A DNA stretch of 44,606 nt from Thermoleophilia bacterium (lineage in GTDB: Bacteria; Actinomycetota; Thermoleophilia; Gaiellales; JAICJC01). Where the stretch lies: NCBI GenBank assembly GCA_025928435.1, contig JAICJM010000008.1, positions 1 to 44,606 of the forward strand. Direction: 5' to 3'. A program made the position numbers and the translations under genes. Below, piece by piece: positions 16,949 through 24,527 of the stretch. Within the stretch, counting starts at the first letter, position 1. Each line of letters starts with the position of its first letter. The notes beneath the pieces were generated by a model, which did no database searches, was not told the origin of the DNA, and worked only from the letters and a program-made list of their open reading frames with translations.

Positions 16949-18286
16949 ATGAAGAAGTTGGCGATCGGGATGTTTGCAACCGGGCTGGCGCTCGCCTGCC
17001 CGTTTGCCGCCGCGGCATCACCCAGCGGCACGACCACCCTGGAAAGCGTCTCAACCCCAGGCGCGCAGGGCAACCTCTACAGCTACGCCGCGGCCCTCAG
17101 CGCCGGCGGCCGCTACGTGGTGTTCAACTCGGACGCCACCAACCTGGTGCCGCACGACACCAACCAGCGCACTGACGCGTTCGTTCGCGACCGCCGGACC
17201 CGGGTGACAACTCGCATCAGCGTCTCCACGAGCGGCGCCCAGGCGCAGGCGACCCCTGACCCCTTCGGCGGCTCGCATGCGACAGCCATCTCCGCCGACG
17301 GCCGCTACGTCGTCTTTCGCTCCGACGCCCCCAACCTGGTACGGCGCGACACCAACCACGCCCAGGACATCTTCGTGCGCGATGTCATCGCCCACACGAC
17401 GCACCGGGTGAGCATCTCCACCTCCGGCGCGCAGGCCAACGGCCGCTCGGACGAGCCGACCATCTCCGCCGACGGGCGGTACGTGGCCTTCTCCTCAACA
17501 GCCACGAACCTGGTGCGCCGCGACACCAACGGCGCCTCCGACATCTTCGTGCGCGACCGCGCCACCGGGGTGACGCGGCGGGTGAACGTCTCCAGCCACG
17601 GCCGGCAGGCCGACGCGGAAAGCAACGCGCCGCAGTTGACCCGCCACGGCCGCTACGTCGCATTCTCGTCGCCGGCGTCGACACTGATATCAAGCGACAC
17701 CAACGGCCTGTCCGACGTCTTCGTACGCGACCGGCGTACCGGCACGACGCGACGGGTGAGCGTCACCAATTCCGGGGCGCAGGCCTCCAACACCTCCACC
17801 CACACTGGCTCAAACGCGCCCGCCATCAGCGCCGGCGGCCGCTACGTGGTCTTCCACTCCGACGCCGCCAACCTCATCTCCGGAGACACCAACCACGCGT
17901 TCGACATCTTCGTGCGCGACCGCGTCCTGCATACGACGCGTCGGGTGAGCGTGGGTGAGGCAGGCCAGCAGGCCAACGCCGAGAGCCTGGGCCCGGCGGT
18001 CATCTCCGGCAACGGCCGCTACGTCGCCTTCGCCTCTCTCGCTGACAACCTGGTCGCCGGCGACGCCAACGACACCACCGACGTGTTCATCCGCGATCTG
18101 TCTCTGCACACGACCTTCATCGGCAGCCTGGCCTCCGACGCCACGCAGGGCAACGACGGATCGGCGCCGGCCGCCCTGAGCGTCGACGGACGGTTTCTGG
18201 CCTTCTCCTCCTGGGCCGGTAACCTCGTCGCAAACGACCGAAGCCCGGGCCCGGACGTGTTCGTGCGCGAACAGAACCTGTCCTGA
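16949..18286 (+). CDS. Secreted seven-repeat beta-propeller (TolB/PD40-like)
   Basis: 445 aa with an N-terminal signal peptide (MKKLAIGMFATGLALACPFA...AAAS). Seven repeats of about 55-65 residues follow, each with GRYVxF (GRFLAF in the last), NLV or similar, a DTN/DAN segment with Asp seven residues on, and FVRD, then TRRVSV and a Gly-Gln-Ala turn. Seven copies fit a closed seven-bladed propeller. The DTNxxxD segment in most repeats resembles a calcium loop. A strong ribosome site (AAGGAGG) precedes ATG 16949. Role unknown; extracellular binding is likely. Confidence 0.85.
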   Translation: MKKLAIGMFATGLALACPFAAAASPSGTTTLESVSTPGAQGNLYSYAAALSAGGRYVVFNSDATNLVPHDTNQRTDAFVRDRRTRVTTRISVSTSGAQAQATPDPFGGSHATAISADGRYVVFRSDAPNLVRRDTNHAQDIFVRDVIAHTTHRVSISTSGAQANGRSDEPTISADGRYVAFSSTATNLVRRDTNGASDIFVRDRATGVTRRVNVSSHGRQADAESNAPQLTRHGRYVAFSSPASTLISSDTNGLSDVFVRDRRTGTTRRVSVTNSGAQASNTSTHTGSNAPAISAGGRYVVFHSDAANLISGDTNHAFDIFVRDRVLHTTRRVSVGEAGQQANAESLGPAVISGNGRYVAFASLADNLVAGDANDTTDVFIRDLSLHTTFIGSLASDATQGNDGSAPAALSVDGRFLAFSSWAGNLVANDRSPGPDVFVREQNLS

Positions 18287-18324
18287 GAGGCCCCACCAGT
18301 CGCGGCCGCGGGAGGAATTCACTC

Positions 18325-18330
18325 TAGACT
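18325..18330 (+). promoter_or_regulatory. -10 box TAGACT before gltX
   Basis: TAGACT ends 8 nt before GTG 18339. An upstream GGAGG (18311-18315) is too far from the GTG to serve as its ribosome site. Confidence 0.4.
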
Positions 18331-18338
18331 GATTCGCC

Positions 18339-19766
18339 GTGTCCCGCCCCGTCTGCGTCCGCATGCCGCCCAGCCCGACCGGGCTCTTTCACGTCGGCAC
18401 GGTGCGGACGATGCTCTTCAACTGGCTCTTCGCCCGCGGCCGCGGCGGCAAGGTCGTGCTGCGGTTCGAGGACACGGACGTCGCCCGCTCGACCGAGGCC
18501 GCGGTCGAGCATGCCGAGGCGGTGCTGCGCTGGCTCGGCATCGACTGGGACGACGGCCCCTACCGGCAGACGCAGCGCTACGGCCTCTACCAGGCGGCCG
18601 CCGAGGAGCTGATCGCGAAGGGCGCGGCCTACCGCTGCTACTGCACCGAGGCAGAGCTGGCCCAGGAGCGGGCCCGGCGCCAGGCAGAGGGACGCCCGCT
18701 GATCTACAGCGGCCGCTGTCGCCACCGGCCGGCGTCCGAGCTCGAGGCGCTCGCGGCCGAGGGGCGGCCGGCGGTCGTGCGCCTCGCCCTGCCCGAGACG
18801 GGCACCACGGTCATCGAGGACGTCGTCCACGGCGCGGTCGAGTGGGACAACGCGCTCCAGGGCGACCACGTGATCCTGCGCCCGGACGGCTCGCCGACCT
18901 ACCAGTTCGCGAACCCGTTCGACGACATCGCGATGGGCGTCACCCACGTCATCCGCGGTGAGGACCTGCTGCCGTCGACCCCGCGCCAGCTCGCGCTCTA
19001 CCGGGCGCTCGACGCCCCCGAGCCGACGTTCGCGCATCTGCCGATGGTGCTCGGGCCGGACAAGCGCAAGCTCTCGAAGCGCCACGGCGCCATCTCGGTG
19101 GAGGAGTTCCGGGACGCCGGCGTGATCGCCGACGCGCTCGTGAACTACCTGGCGCTCGTGGGCTGGAGCTACGACGACCACACGACGTTCATGACGCGCG
19201 CCGAGCTGGTCGAGCGGTTCACGCTCGAGCGGGTGAACCGCAGCCCCGGCGTGTTCGACCCGGAGAAGCTCGAGTGGCTGAACGGCGAGCATCTGCGCGC
19301 GCTCGCGCCGGACGGGTTCGTGAAGGAGCTGCAGGACTTCCTCGTGGCGGCGTCCTCGCCGCTGGCGGAGCAGCCCGAGCGGGTCGCCGAGGCGGCGCCG
19401 CTCGTGCAGGAGAAGATGCGGGTGCTGCGCCAGTTCCCGCGCCTGACCGGGTTCCTGTTCGGCCCGCCCGAGCGCGACTCGGGGTCGTGGGAGCGCGTCC
19501 GCAATGACGAGCGCGCCCCGGCGTCGCTGCGGGCCGCGCGGGCGGCGCTCGCAGAGGCGGATCCGTGGCAGGCCGACGCCATCGAGGCGGCGCTCCACGG
19601 CGCCTGCGAGCGCGAGGGCGTGAAGCCGCGCGTGCTCTTCATGCCCGTGCGGGTGGCGCTGACCGGCAGCACCGTCTCGCCCGGGCTCTACGAGAGCCTC
19701 GAGCTGGTGGGGCGGGAGGAGTCGCTCGCCCGGCTCGACGCCGCGCTGGCCGACCTCGCGGGCTGA
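18339..19766 (+). CDS. gltX: Glutamyl-tRNA synthetase
   Basis: Class I synthetase charging tRNA-Glu (and, in many actinobacteria, tRNA-Gln for later amidation). The protein is 475 aa from GTG 18339. The HIGH-like motif is HVGT at 18-21 after PPSPTGLF, and the KMSKS-like motif is KLSKR (in PDKRKLSKRHG). FEDTDVARS, HVIRGEDLLPSTPRQ and NYLALVGWS are family segments. A tRNA-Glu gene lies elsewhere in the window at 38642-38714. Confidence 0.96.
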   Translation: MSRPVCVRMPPSPTGLFHVGTVRTMLFNWLFARGRGGKVVLRFEDTDVARSTEAAVEHAEAVLRWLGIDWDDGPYRQTQRYGLYQAAAEELIAKGAAYRCYCTEAELAQERARRQAEGRPLIYSGRCRHRPASELEALAAEGRPAVVRLALPETGTTVIEDVVHGAVEWDNALQGDHVILRPDGSPTYQFANPFDDIAMGVTHVIRGEDLLPSTPRQLALYRALDAPEPTFAHLPMVLGPDKRKLSKRHGAISVEEFRDAGVIADALVNYLALVGWSYDDHTTFMTRAELVERFTLERVNRSPGVFDPEKLEWLNGEHLRALAPDGFVKELQDFLVAASSPLAEQPERVAEAAPLVQEKMRVLRQFPRLTGFLFGPPERDSGSWERVRNDERAPASLRAARAALAEADPWQADAIEAALHGACEREGVKPRVLFMPVRVALTGSTVSPGLYESLELVGREESLARLDAALADLAG

Positions 19767-19813
19767 CCGTTTGCAGGAATCCGGCGTCCGACGGACGAAC
19801 GAGGAAGTCCGAC

Positions 19814-20134
19814 GTGTACGGATCCCTGCACATCTCCGAGTCGATCACCCGCCTCTCGGTGGCGGGCGTCGTCCTGTGGCTGAGCCTCTCGGCGGCGCTG
19901 GCGACCGCCGTCGGGGTGGCCGCCTGGTCGGCCGGCCACGCCAGCGGGACGCGCTACTCGCCGGCGGTGGTCCGGAGATTGCAGGGCCAGGCGTACGTGC
20001 GCGGGCTGGCCGCCGGCAGCGAGCGCGCAGCCCGGCCCGGCGCGGCGCACGCGCGTCCCACGGCCCTGCGCCGCAAGAGCTACGAGCGCGGGTACGCGGC
20101 GGGCTACCGGGCGGGGCGAGCCGCCTCCCCATGA
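19814..20134 (+). CDS. Small membrane protein with Tyr/Gly-rich tail (106 aa)
   Basis: From GTG 19814, a 106-aa protein with one membrane helix at about residues 14-37 (LSVAGVVLWLSLSAALATAV). A basic tail carries two related segments, AYVRGLAAGSERA and SYERGYAAGYRAG. The RGYAAGYRAG type repeat is a known feature of some small actinobacterial surface or anchor proteins, but I cannot name a family. GAGGAA 7-12 nt upstream is a possible ribosome site. Confidence 0.55.
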   Translation: MYGSLHISESITRLSVAGVVLWLSLSAALATAVGVAAWSAGHASGTRYSPAVVRRLQGQAYVRGLAAGSERAARPGAAHARPTALRRKSYERGYAAGYRAGRAASP

Positions 20135-20153
20135 CCCACCCGTACGGGTGGGT
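20134..20153 (+). terminator. 20-nt perfect palindrome after stop codon
   Basis: ACCCACCCGT followed by its exact reverse complement starts on the last base of the preceding stop codon. It can form an 8-10 bp GC-rich hairpin. No T-run follows, as is common in such GC-rich genomes. Confidence 0.5.
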
Positions 20154-20211
20154 TGGCCGCGTAGGCGAGGGGGGTTTCTCCCGACCCGGAGACAGGGGGT
20201 CTGCCGGAAGG

Positions 20212-20217
20212 TAGAGT
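20212..20217 (+). promoter_or_regulatory. -10 box TAGAGT, leaderless-type spacing
   Basis: TAGAGT ends 7 nt before GTG 20225, with no ribosome site in between. Confidence 0.4.
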
Positions 20218-20224
20218 TGCGCTC

Positions 20225-20563
20225 GTGGGGGTCTATCTGCTCCAGCATCTGGCCCAGTGGGCGGCGGCGACGGCGCTCCTCGCGTGCCTCGGATGCTTCA
20301 TCGCGGCGGCCCTCGGGATCCAGTTCTCCGCGTCGGTGCTGATGCCCGGCGACGCGGCCTTCGCGCTTGCCCGCACCATGGCGATCCTGGGCGGCGGGGC
20401 GGTCATCGTGTCCGGCCTCTCGGGCACGCTGTACTTCTGGATGGTCGGAGTTGCATCCGGCCGCGCGGCGGCCATGGTCGGGACCGGGATGGTCGCGGCC
20501 GGCCTCGTGTTCGTCGGGATGCTGGGCATGCTGCACGACCGCGGCCACGCGGCGCACCGCTGA
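20225..20563 (+). CDS. Three-helix integral membrane protein (112 aa)
   Basis: 112 aa, almost entirely hydrophobic. Three helices are at about residues 9-32, 50-75 and 83-102. There are few charges outside the C-terminus (HDRGHAAHR). No family recognised. It lies between two other small membrane genes on the same strand. Confidence 0.65.
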   Translation: MGVYLLQHLAQWAAATALLACLGCFIAAALGIQFSASVLMPGDAAFALARTMAILGGGAVIVSGLSGTLYFWMVGVASGRAAAMVGTGMVAAGLVFVGMLGMLHDRGHAAHR

Positions 20564-20581
20564 TCCCGTAATCCCTCCCGG

Positions 20582-20587
20582 TACGCT
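20582..20587 (+). promoter_or_regulatory. -10 box TACGCT, leaderless-type spacing
   Basis: TACGCT ends 7 nt before ATG 20595. Confidence 0.4.
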
Positions 20588-20594
20588 TCCCGCG

Positions 20595-20843
20595 ATGCGG
20601 GAGAAGATCCGCAATCGGGCGGTGCTGATCGTCGCGGCCCTCGCCGTGGCTCTTGCCCTGCTCGGTGCCTACACCTGGAACCAGACCGCGCCGACCCCCT
20701 GCCCGAAGTCCGGGGCGTGCCTGGTAGGCCAGACGCACAGGGTGCACCCGCTCCGCGCCCGCATCGAGTGGGCGGCCGCGGTGGTCCTGGTCGTGGGCGC
20801 CGCCAGCCTGGCGGTCACCGGCCGCCGCCGCCAGCGCCTCTAG
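20595..20843 (+). CDS. Two-helix membrane protein (82 aa)
   Basis: 82 aa: a basic N-terminus (MREKIRNR), helix at about 9-26, a short outside loop with two Cys (TPCPKSGACLVG) that could form a disulfide, a second helix at about 58-75, and a basic end (GRRRQRL). Topology is Nin-Cin by the positive-inside rule. No family recognised. Confidence 0.6.
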   Translation: MREKIRNRAVLIVAALAVALALLGAYTWNQTAPTPCPKSGACLVGQTHRVHPLRARIEWAAAVVLVVGAASLAVTGRRRQRL

Positions 20844-20859
20844 CCACTGCCTGGCGGGT

Positions 20860-20893
20860 GGGGACTGTCCCCGCTTCGCCGGGGACAGTCCCC
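20860..20893. repeat. Paired GGGGACTGTCCCC / GGGGACAGTCCCC hairpin
   Basis: Two 13-bp motifs (20860-20872, 20881-20893) in inverse orientation flank an 8-nt loop. Each is itself nearly palindromic. The element sits between convergent genes and could terminate both. Confidence 0.8.
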
Positions 20894-20909
20894 GGTTCTC
20901 GGCCCGCGG

Positions 20910-23900
20910 CTACGCGGCCAGCTGCTCGCCGGCCGCCGCCCAGGCGGCCAGGGCGGCCGCGTCGGGCGCGAGCACCGGCCGGCCCGCCGCGCGCGCGAGG
21001 CGCTCGTGCCCGGCGCAGCCCTCGTGCAGCGGCACGTAGCCGTCGACGCCCGCATGGAGGCGCGGGCCGTCGGCGCCGGCCAGCGCGTGGGTGAGGATGA
21101 CGATGTCCGCGGCGTGGTCGAGGCTGACGCCGGCCGCGGCCGCCGCGTCGAGCACGCGCCGGGTGCACTCCTCCTCGCCGGGCGCGGTGCGCGGATCGGC
21201 GAGCAGGAAGAGGCAGGCGCCTGCCCCCGGGCGCACGCCGCCCACCCACGCGGCGAGCAGCTCACCCAGCCGGTCGTCCCCGCGCCACGCGGGCGTGGTC
21301 AGGAGCCGGATGCGGGCGGGGTCGAGCTCGAGCGGGGCCGGGTCGGCCTCGGCGTGCAGCGGCGGTCGGGCCGCCAGCGCGGCGATCCGCTCCCGGTATC
21401 CCTCCGCGACGGCCGCCCACGAGAGCCGGGACGCGGCCTCACGTCCGGCCAGGCCGCGAGTGCGCCGGCCCTCCGCGTCGGCGACTGCGGAGAGCAGCAG
21501 CTCGCGCAGGTGCCCGGGGTCGGGCTCGAGCATCCACGGCCTGCCTGCGGTCACCCACTTGCCGGCCCGGTCCTCGTCGTACTCGCGCCGCTCGGCCGGG
21601 ATCCGCCAGCAGGCGTCGTCGGGGCAGAACTCGTCCGTCGGGCCGCCGGCGGTCACCATGACCGGAAGCCCGCAGGCCATGGCCTCGAGCACCGGCATCG
21701 CGAAGCCCTCGCCGCGGTACGGGTGGACGAGGACGTCGCACGCGCGGTAGAGCGATGCCACCTCCTCGGTGGACATGTCGCGGTGCAGGTAGGCGATGCG
21801 CGGGCTCTGGCCGGACTCGGCGTAGTCGCGCAGCCGGCTGCGGTCGGACATGGGGTAGATGCCGTCGGCGCCGAAGTCCTTGACGACCAGGGTGACGTCG
21901 TCGCGGCCGGCGAAGGCCTCGAGGAACGCCGAGATCAGGATGTCGGGGCCCTTGCGGTCGATCAGGCCGCCGACGAAGAGGAGTCGCAGGCCGGGGGCGT
22001 CGAGCTCCATGCGCGGGCCGTCGGGCGAGAACATCTCGAGGTCGACCCCATTCGGGACGACGGCGACGCGGCCGGCCTCGACGCCGGAGGCGACGTAGAC
22101 GTCGCGGACGTGCGCGCTCGGCACCCACAGCTCGTCGACGTTCGCGTTGACGCCTTCCACCCATTCCACCGGCGCGGCGCCGAACTCCCACGGCTGGATG
22201 ACCGCCAGCCGGCCGGACGTGGCCGGGCGCAGGTCGGGCGGGAACTGGTGGCGCACCTCGACCTGGGCCGGCAGCGGCAGCGCCGGGCCGCCGCCCTGGC
22301 CCGTGCGGGAGACGCGCTCGATCGCGATCCCCCCGGCGGCGTCGAGCCGGTCGCACACGTTGCGGTTCACGCCGGCGAGGCTCTGGGTCGAGCCCTGGTC
22401 CCCCTGCCAGCGGACGCTCACCGGAGCGGCTCGTGAGTGGTCGCGGCGCGGGCGCTCGCCGCGGTAGTAGGCCTCGAGCTCGTCGACATGCGCCGCGAAC
22501 GAGCGGGGGGCGGAGATGCCCTCCTGGAGCCGCTCGAGCAGCCCGTCCTCGCGCGCGAGGCGGTCGAGCTGGCGGGCCAGGTCGGCGCCGTCGCGGCCGT
22601 CGAAGAGCAGTCCGTTCTCGCCGTCGGCGACGAAGTCCGGGATGCCGCCCATGCGGGCGGCGAGGACGGGCACGCGGCCGGCGAGGCACTCGGAGATCAT
22701 GAGCGGCGCGCAGTCCCACCACACCGAGGGGATCACCGCGACGTCGACGCCCGCCAGCAGCCCGGGCAGGTCGTCATGGGAGAAGGCGCCGCAGATCTCG
22801 ACGACGCCGCGGGTGTCGCGGGCGCGCAGGTCGGTGGCGAACCGCTCGGGCACCTCCCCGTGGATACGCACACGGATCGTGGCCTCCGTGCGCTGGGCGG
22901 CGTCGATCAGGAGGCTGGGGCCCTTCTGCGGCAGCGCCGAGCCGAAGAACCCGACCACGAGCTCCTCGCCGACGCGGCCCGGCGTGCGGTCGCGGCCGAG
23001 CGCGTCCCAGATGGCCTCGTCCTCGGGCATGGCCTGGGGGACGACGTCGATCGCGTCGGCCGGGAAGCCGGCGCCGGCGAGCGTCGCCCGCATCGCCTCG
23101 GACACCGCCAGGCACACGTCGACGCCGCGGCTGAAGCGGCCGCGGATCTCGCTCAGGCGGCGGCGGTAGGCATCCGCGTCCAGGCTGCCCACGCAGGCGG
23201 CGCAGTCGCCGCCGCGGTCGCCGGGGCCGTGGCAGAGGTCGAGCGTGTCGGTGAAGAGGTAGCCGCGTGGGCAGGCGAGCCAGTAGTTGTGGGTGGTGAA
23301 GAGCGACCGGATACCGCGCACGGCGGCCTCGTCGATCAGGGCCGCGCCCAGGTTGTGCAGGTTGTGGAAGTGGACGGCGTCGGGACGGACGCGGTCGAGC
23401 AGGTCGGCGAACGCACGCGTGATCGGCGGATCGTCGATCTCGCGGTCGGGGTGGCCGAGGTCCATCAGGCCGTGGGGGCGGTTGAAGACGCCGACGAGGC
23501 GGACGCCGTCCTGCCACCACTCGCGCACCTGATAGGGCTCGGCGGGCTCGACGCGGCCGACGGCGGCGTGGAAGACGGTCACGTCGTACCCGCGCCGGGC
23601 CAGCTCCTGTGACACCTGCCGGGGCACGATCGTGCCGCCGCCCGAGTCGTTGTAGCCGAACGAGGTCATCACGATTCGCGGCCGGTTCCGCAGGCCACGC
23701 TCGCGCAGGCGGGCGGCCAGCTCGGGCAGCGGCAGCGCACGGCGCTCGAGCGCGTCCGCGAGCAGGACGAGCGCGCACTCCTCGGTCGCCGCCTCCGGCG
23801 CGAGCACGCGCCAGTCCTCGCGCGCGATCGCGGCCTCGAGAGCGCGGGTCACCTCGTCGACCTCGCGGGCGCGGGCGGACTCGTCCGAGAAGTTGCCGCC

Positions 23901-24527
23901 GTGGCGGCGGTAGCGGATGAGCGGGCCGGCCCCGGCGTGACGGAAGCGGAACCGGGGCGCGGCCCGCAGCCACAGGTCGAAGTCGTTGCACATCGGGTAG
24001 TCGGCGGAGTAGCCGCCGACCTCCTCGTACACCCGGCGGTGGATCATCGTGGTCGGGTCGACGAGGTAGTTGTGCCGGCGGACGAGCATCCCCACCATGC
24101 CGTCGCGGTCGAACTCAGGGCACCGCCACTCGCCGACGACCTTGCCGGAGCCGTCGATCGTGACCGCGTCGCCGTGCACGATGCCGGTGTCGGGATGGGC
24201 GTCGAAGACGGCCACCTGGCGGCTGAGCCGGTCGGGAAGGGCGATGTCGTCGTGGCCGATGCGCGCGATCAGCTCGCCGCGGGCGTGCTCGACGATCGAG
24301 TTGTACGCGGCGGCGATCCCGCGGTTCTCGGGGTGGGTCACGACGCGGACGCGCGGGTCGGCGGCGTAGCGGGCGATCAGCTCGGGGGTCGAGTCGGTCG
24401 ATGCGTCGTCAACGATCAGGAGCTCGAAGTCGGAGTAGTCCTGGGCCAGGCAGCTCTCGATCGCCTCGGCCAGGTAGCGCTCGCCGTTGTACGCGGCGAT
24501 GGCGACCGTGACGCGGGGGGCGCTCAC
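20910..24527 (-). CDS. Multi-domain glycosyltransferase (GT2-GT4-GT4), 1205 aa
   Basis: Start GTG 24527 is set by the 4-nt overlap with the upstream glycosyltransferase; the frame is open further up but lies inside that gene. Residues 1-220 are GT2 (TVAIAAYNGERYL, IVDDAST, GHDDIALPDR). Residues 283-690 are GT4-like (NDSGGGTIVPRQVSQELARRG, a Cys cluster at C432, C442 and C445, FGSALPQKGPSLLI, SECLAGRVPVL). Residues 703-1070 are a second GT4 (FVGGLIDRKGPDILI, PYRGEGFAMPVLEAMACGLP). A roughly 120-residue C-terminal part is unassigned. Likely a cytoplasmic enzyme adding several sugars of a surface glycan. Last gene of the rfbG operon. Confidence 0.9.
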   Translation of the reverse strand: MSAPRVTVAIAAYNGERYLAEAIESCLAQDYSDFELLIVDDASTDSTPELIARYAADPRVRVVTHPENRGIAAAYNSIVEHARGELIARIGHDDIALPDRLSRQVAVFDAHPDTGIVHGDAVTIDGSGKVVGEWRCPEFDRDGMVGMLVRRHNYLVDPTTMIHRRVYEEVGGYSADYPMCNDFDLWLRAAPRFRFRHAGAGPLIRYRRHGGNFSDESARAREVDEVTRALEAAIAREDWRVLAPEAATEECALVLLADALERRALPLPELAARLRERGLRNRPRIVMTSFGYNDSGGGTIVPRQVSQELARRGYDVTVFHAAVGRVEPAEPYQVREWWQDGVRLVGVFNRPHGLMDLGHPDREIDDPPITRAFADLLDRVRPDAVHFHNLHNLGAALIDEAAVRGIRSLFTTHNYWLACPRGYLFTDTLDLCHGPGDRGGDCAACVGSLDADAYRRRLSEIRGRFSRGVDVCLAVSEAMRATLAGAGFPADAIDVVPQAMPEDEAIWDALGRDRTPGRVGEELVVGFFGSALPQKGPSLLIDAAQRTEATIRVRIHGEVPERFATDLRARDTRGVVEICGAFSHDDLPGLLAGVDVAVIPSVWWDCAPLMISECLAGRVPVLAARMGGIPDFVADGENGLLFDGRDGADLARQLDRLAREDGLLERLQEGISAPRSFAAHVDELEAYYRGERPRRDHSRAAPVSVRWQGDQGSTQSLAGVNRNVCDRLDAAGGIAIERVSRTGQGGGPALPLPAQVEVRHQFPPDLRPATSGRLAVIQPWEFGAAPVEWVEGVNANVDELWVPSAHVRDVYVASGVEAGRVAVVPNGVDLEMFSPDGPRMELDAPGLRLLFVGGLIDRKGPDILISAFLEAFAGRDDVTLVVKDFGADGIYPMSDRSRLRDYAESGQSPRIAYLHRDMSTEEVASLYRACDVLVHPYRGEGFAMPVLEAMACGLPVMVTAGGPTDEFCPDDACWRIPAERREYDEDRAGKWVTAGRPWMLEPDPGHLRELLLSAVADAEGRRTRGLAGREAASRLSWAAVAEGYRERIAALAARPPLHAEADPAPLELDPARIRLLTTPAWRGDDRLGELLAAWVGGVRPGAGACLFLLADPRTAPGEEECTRRVLDAAAAAGVSLDHAADIVILTHALAGADGPRLHAGVDGYVPLHEGCAGHERLARAAGRPVLAPDAAALAAWAAAGEQLAA

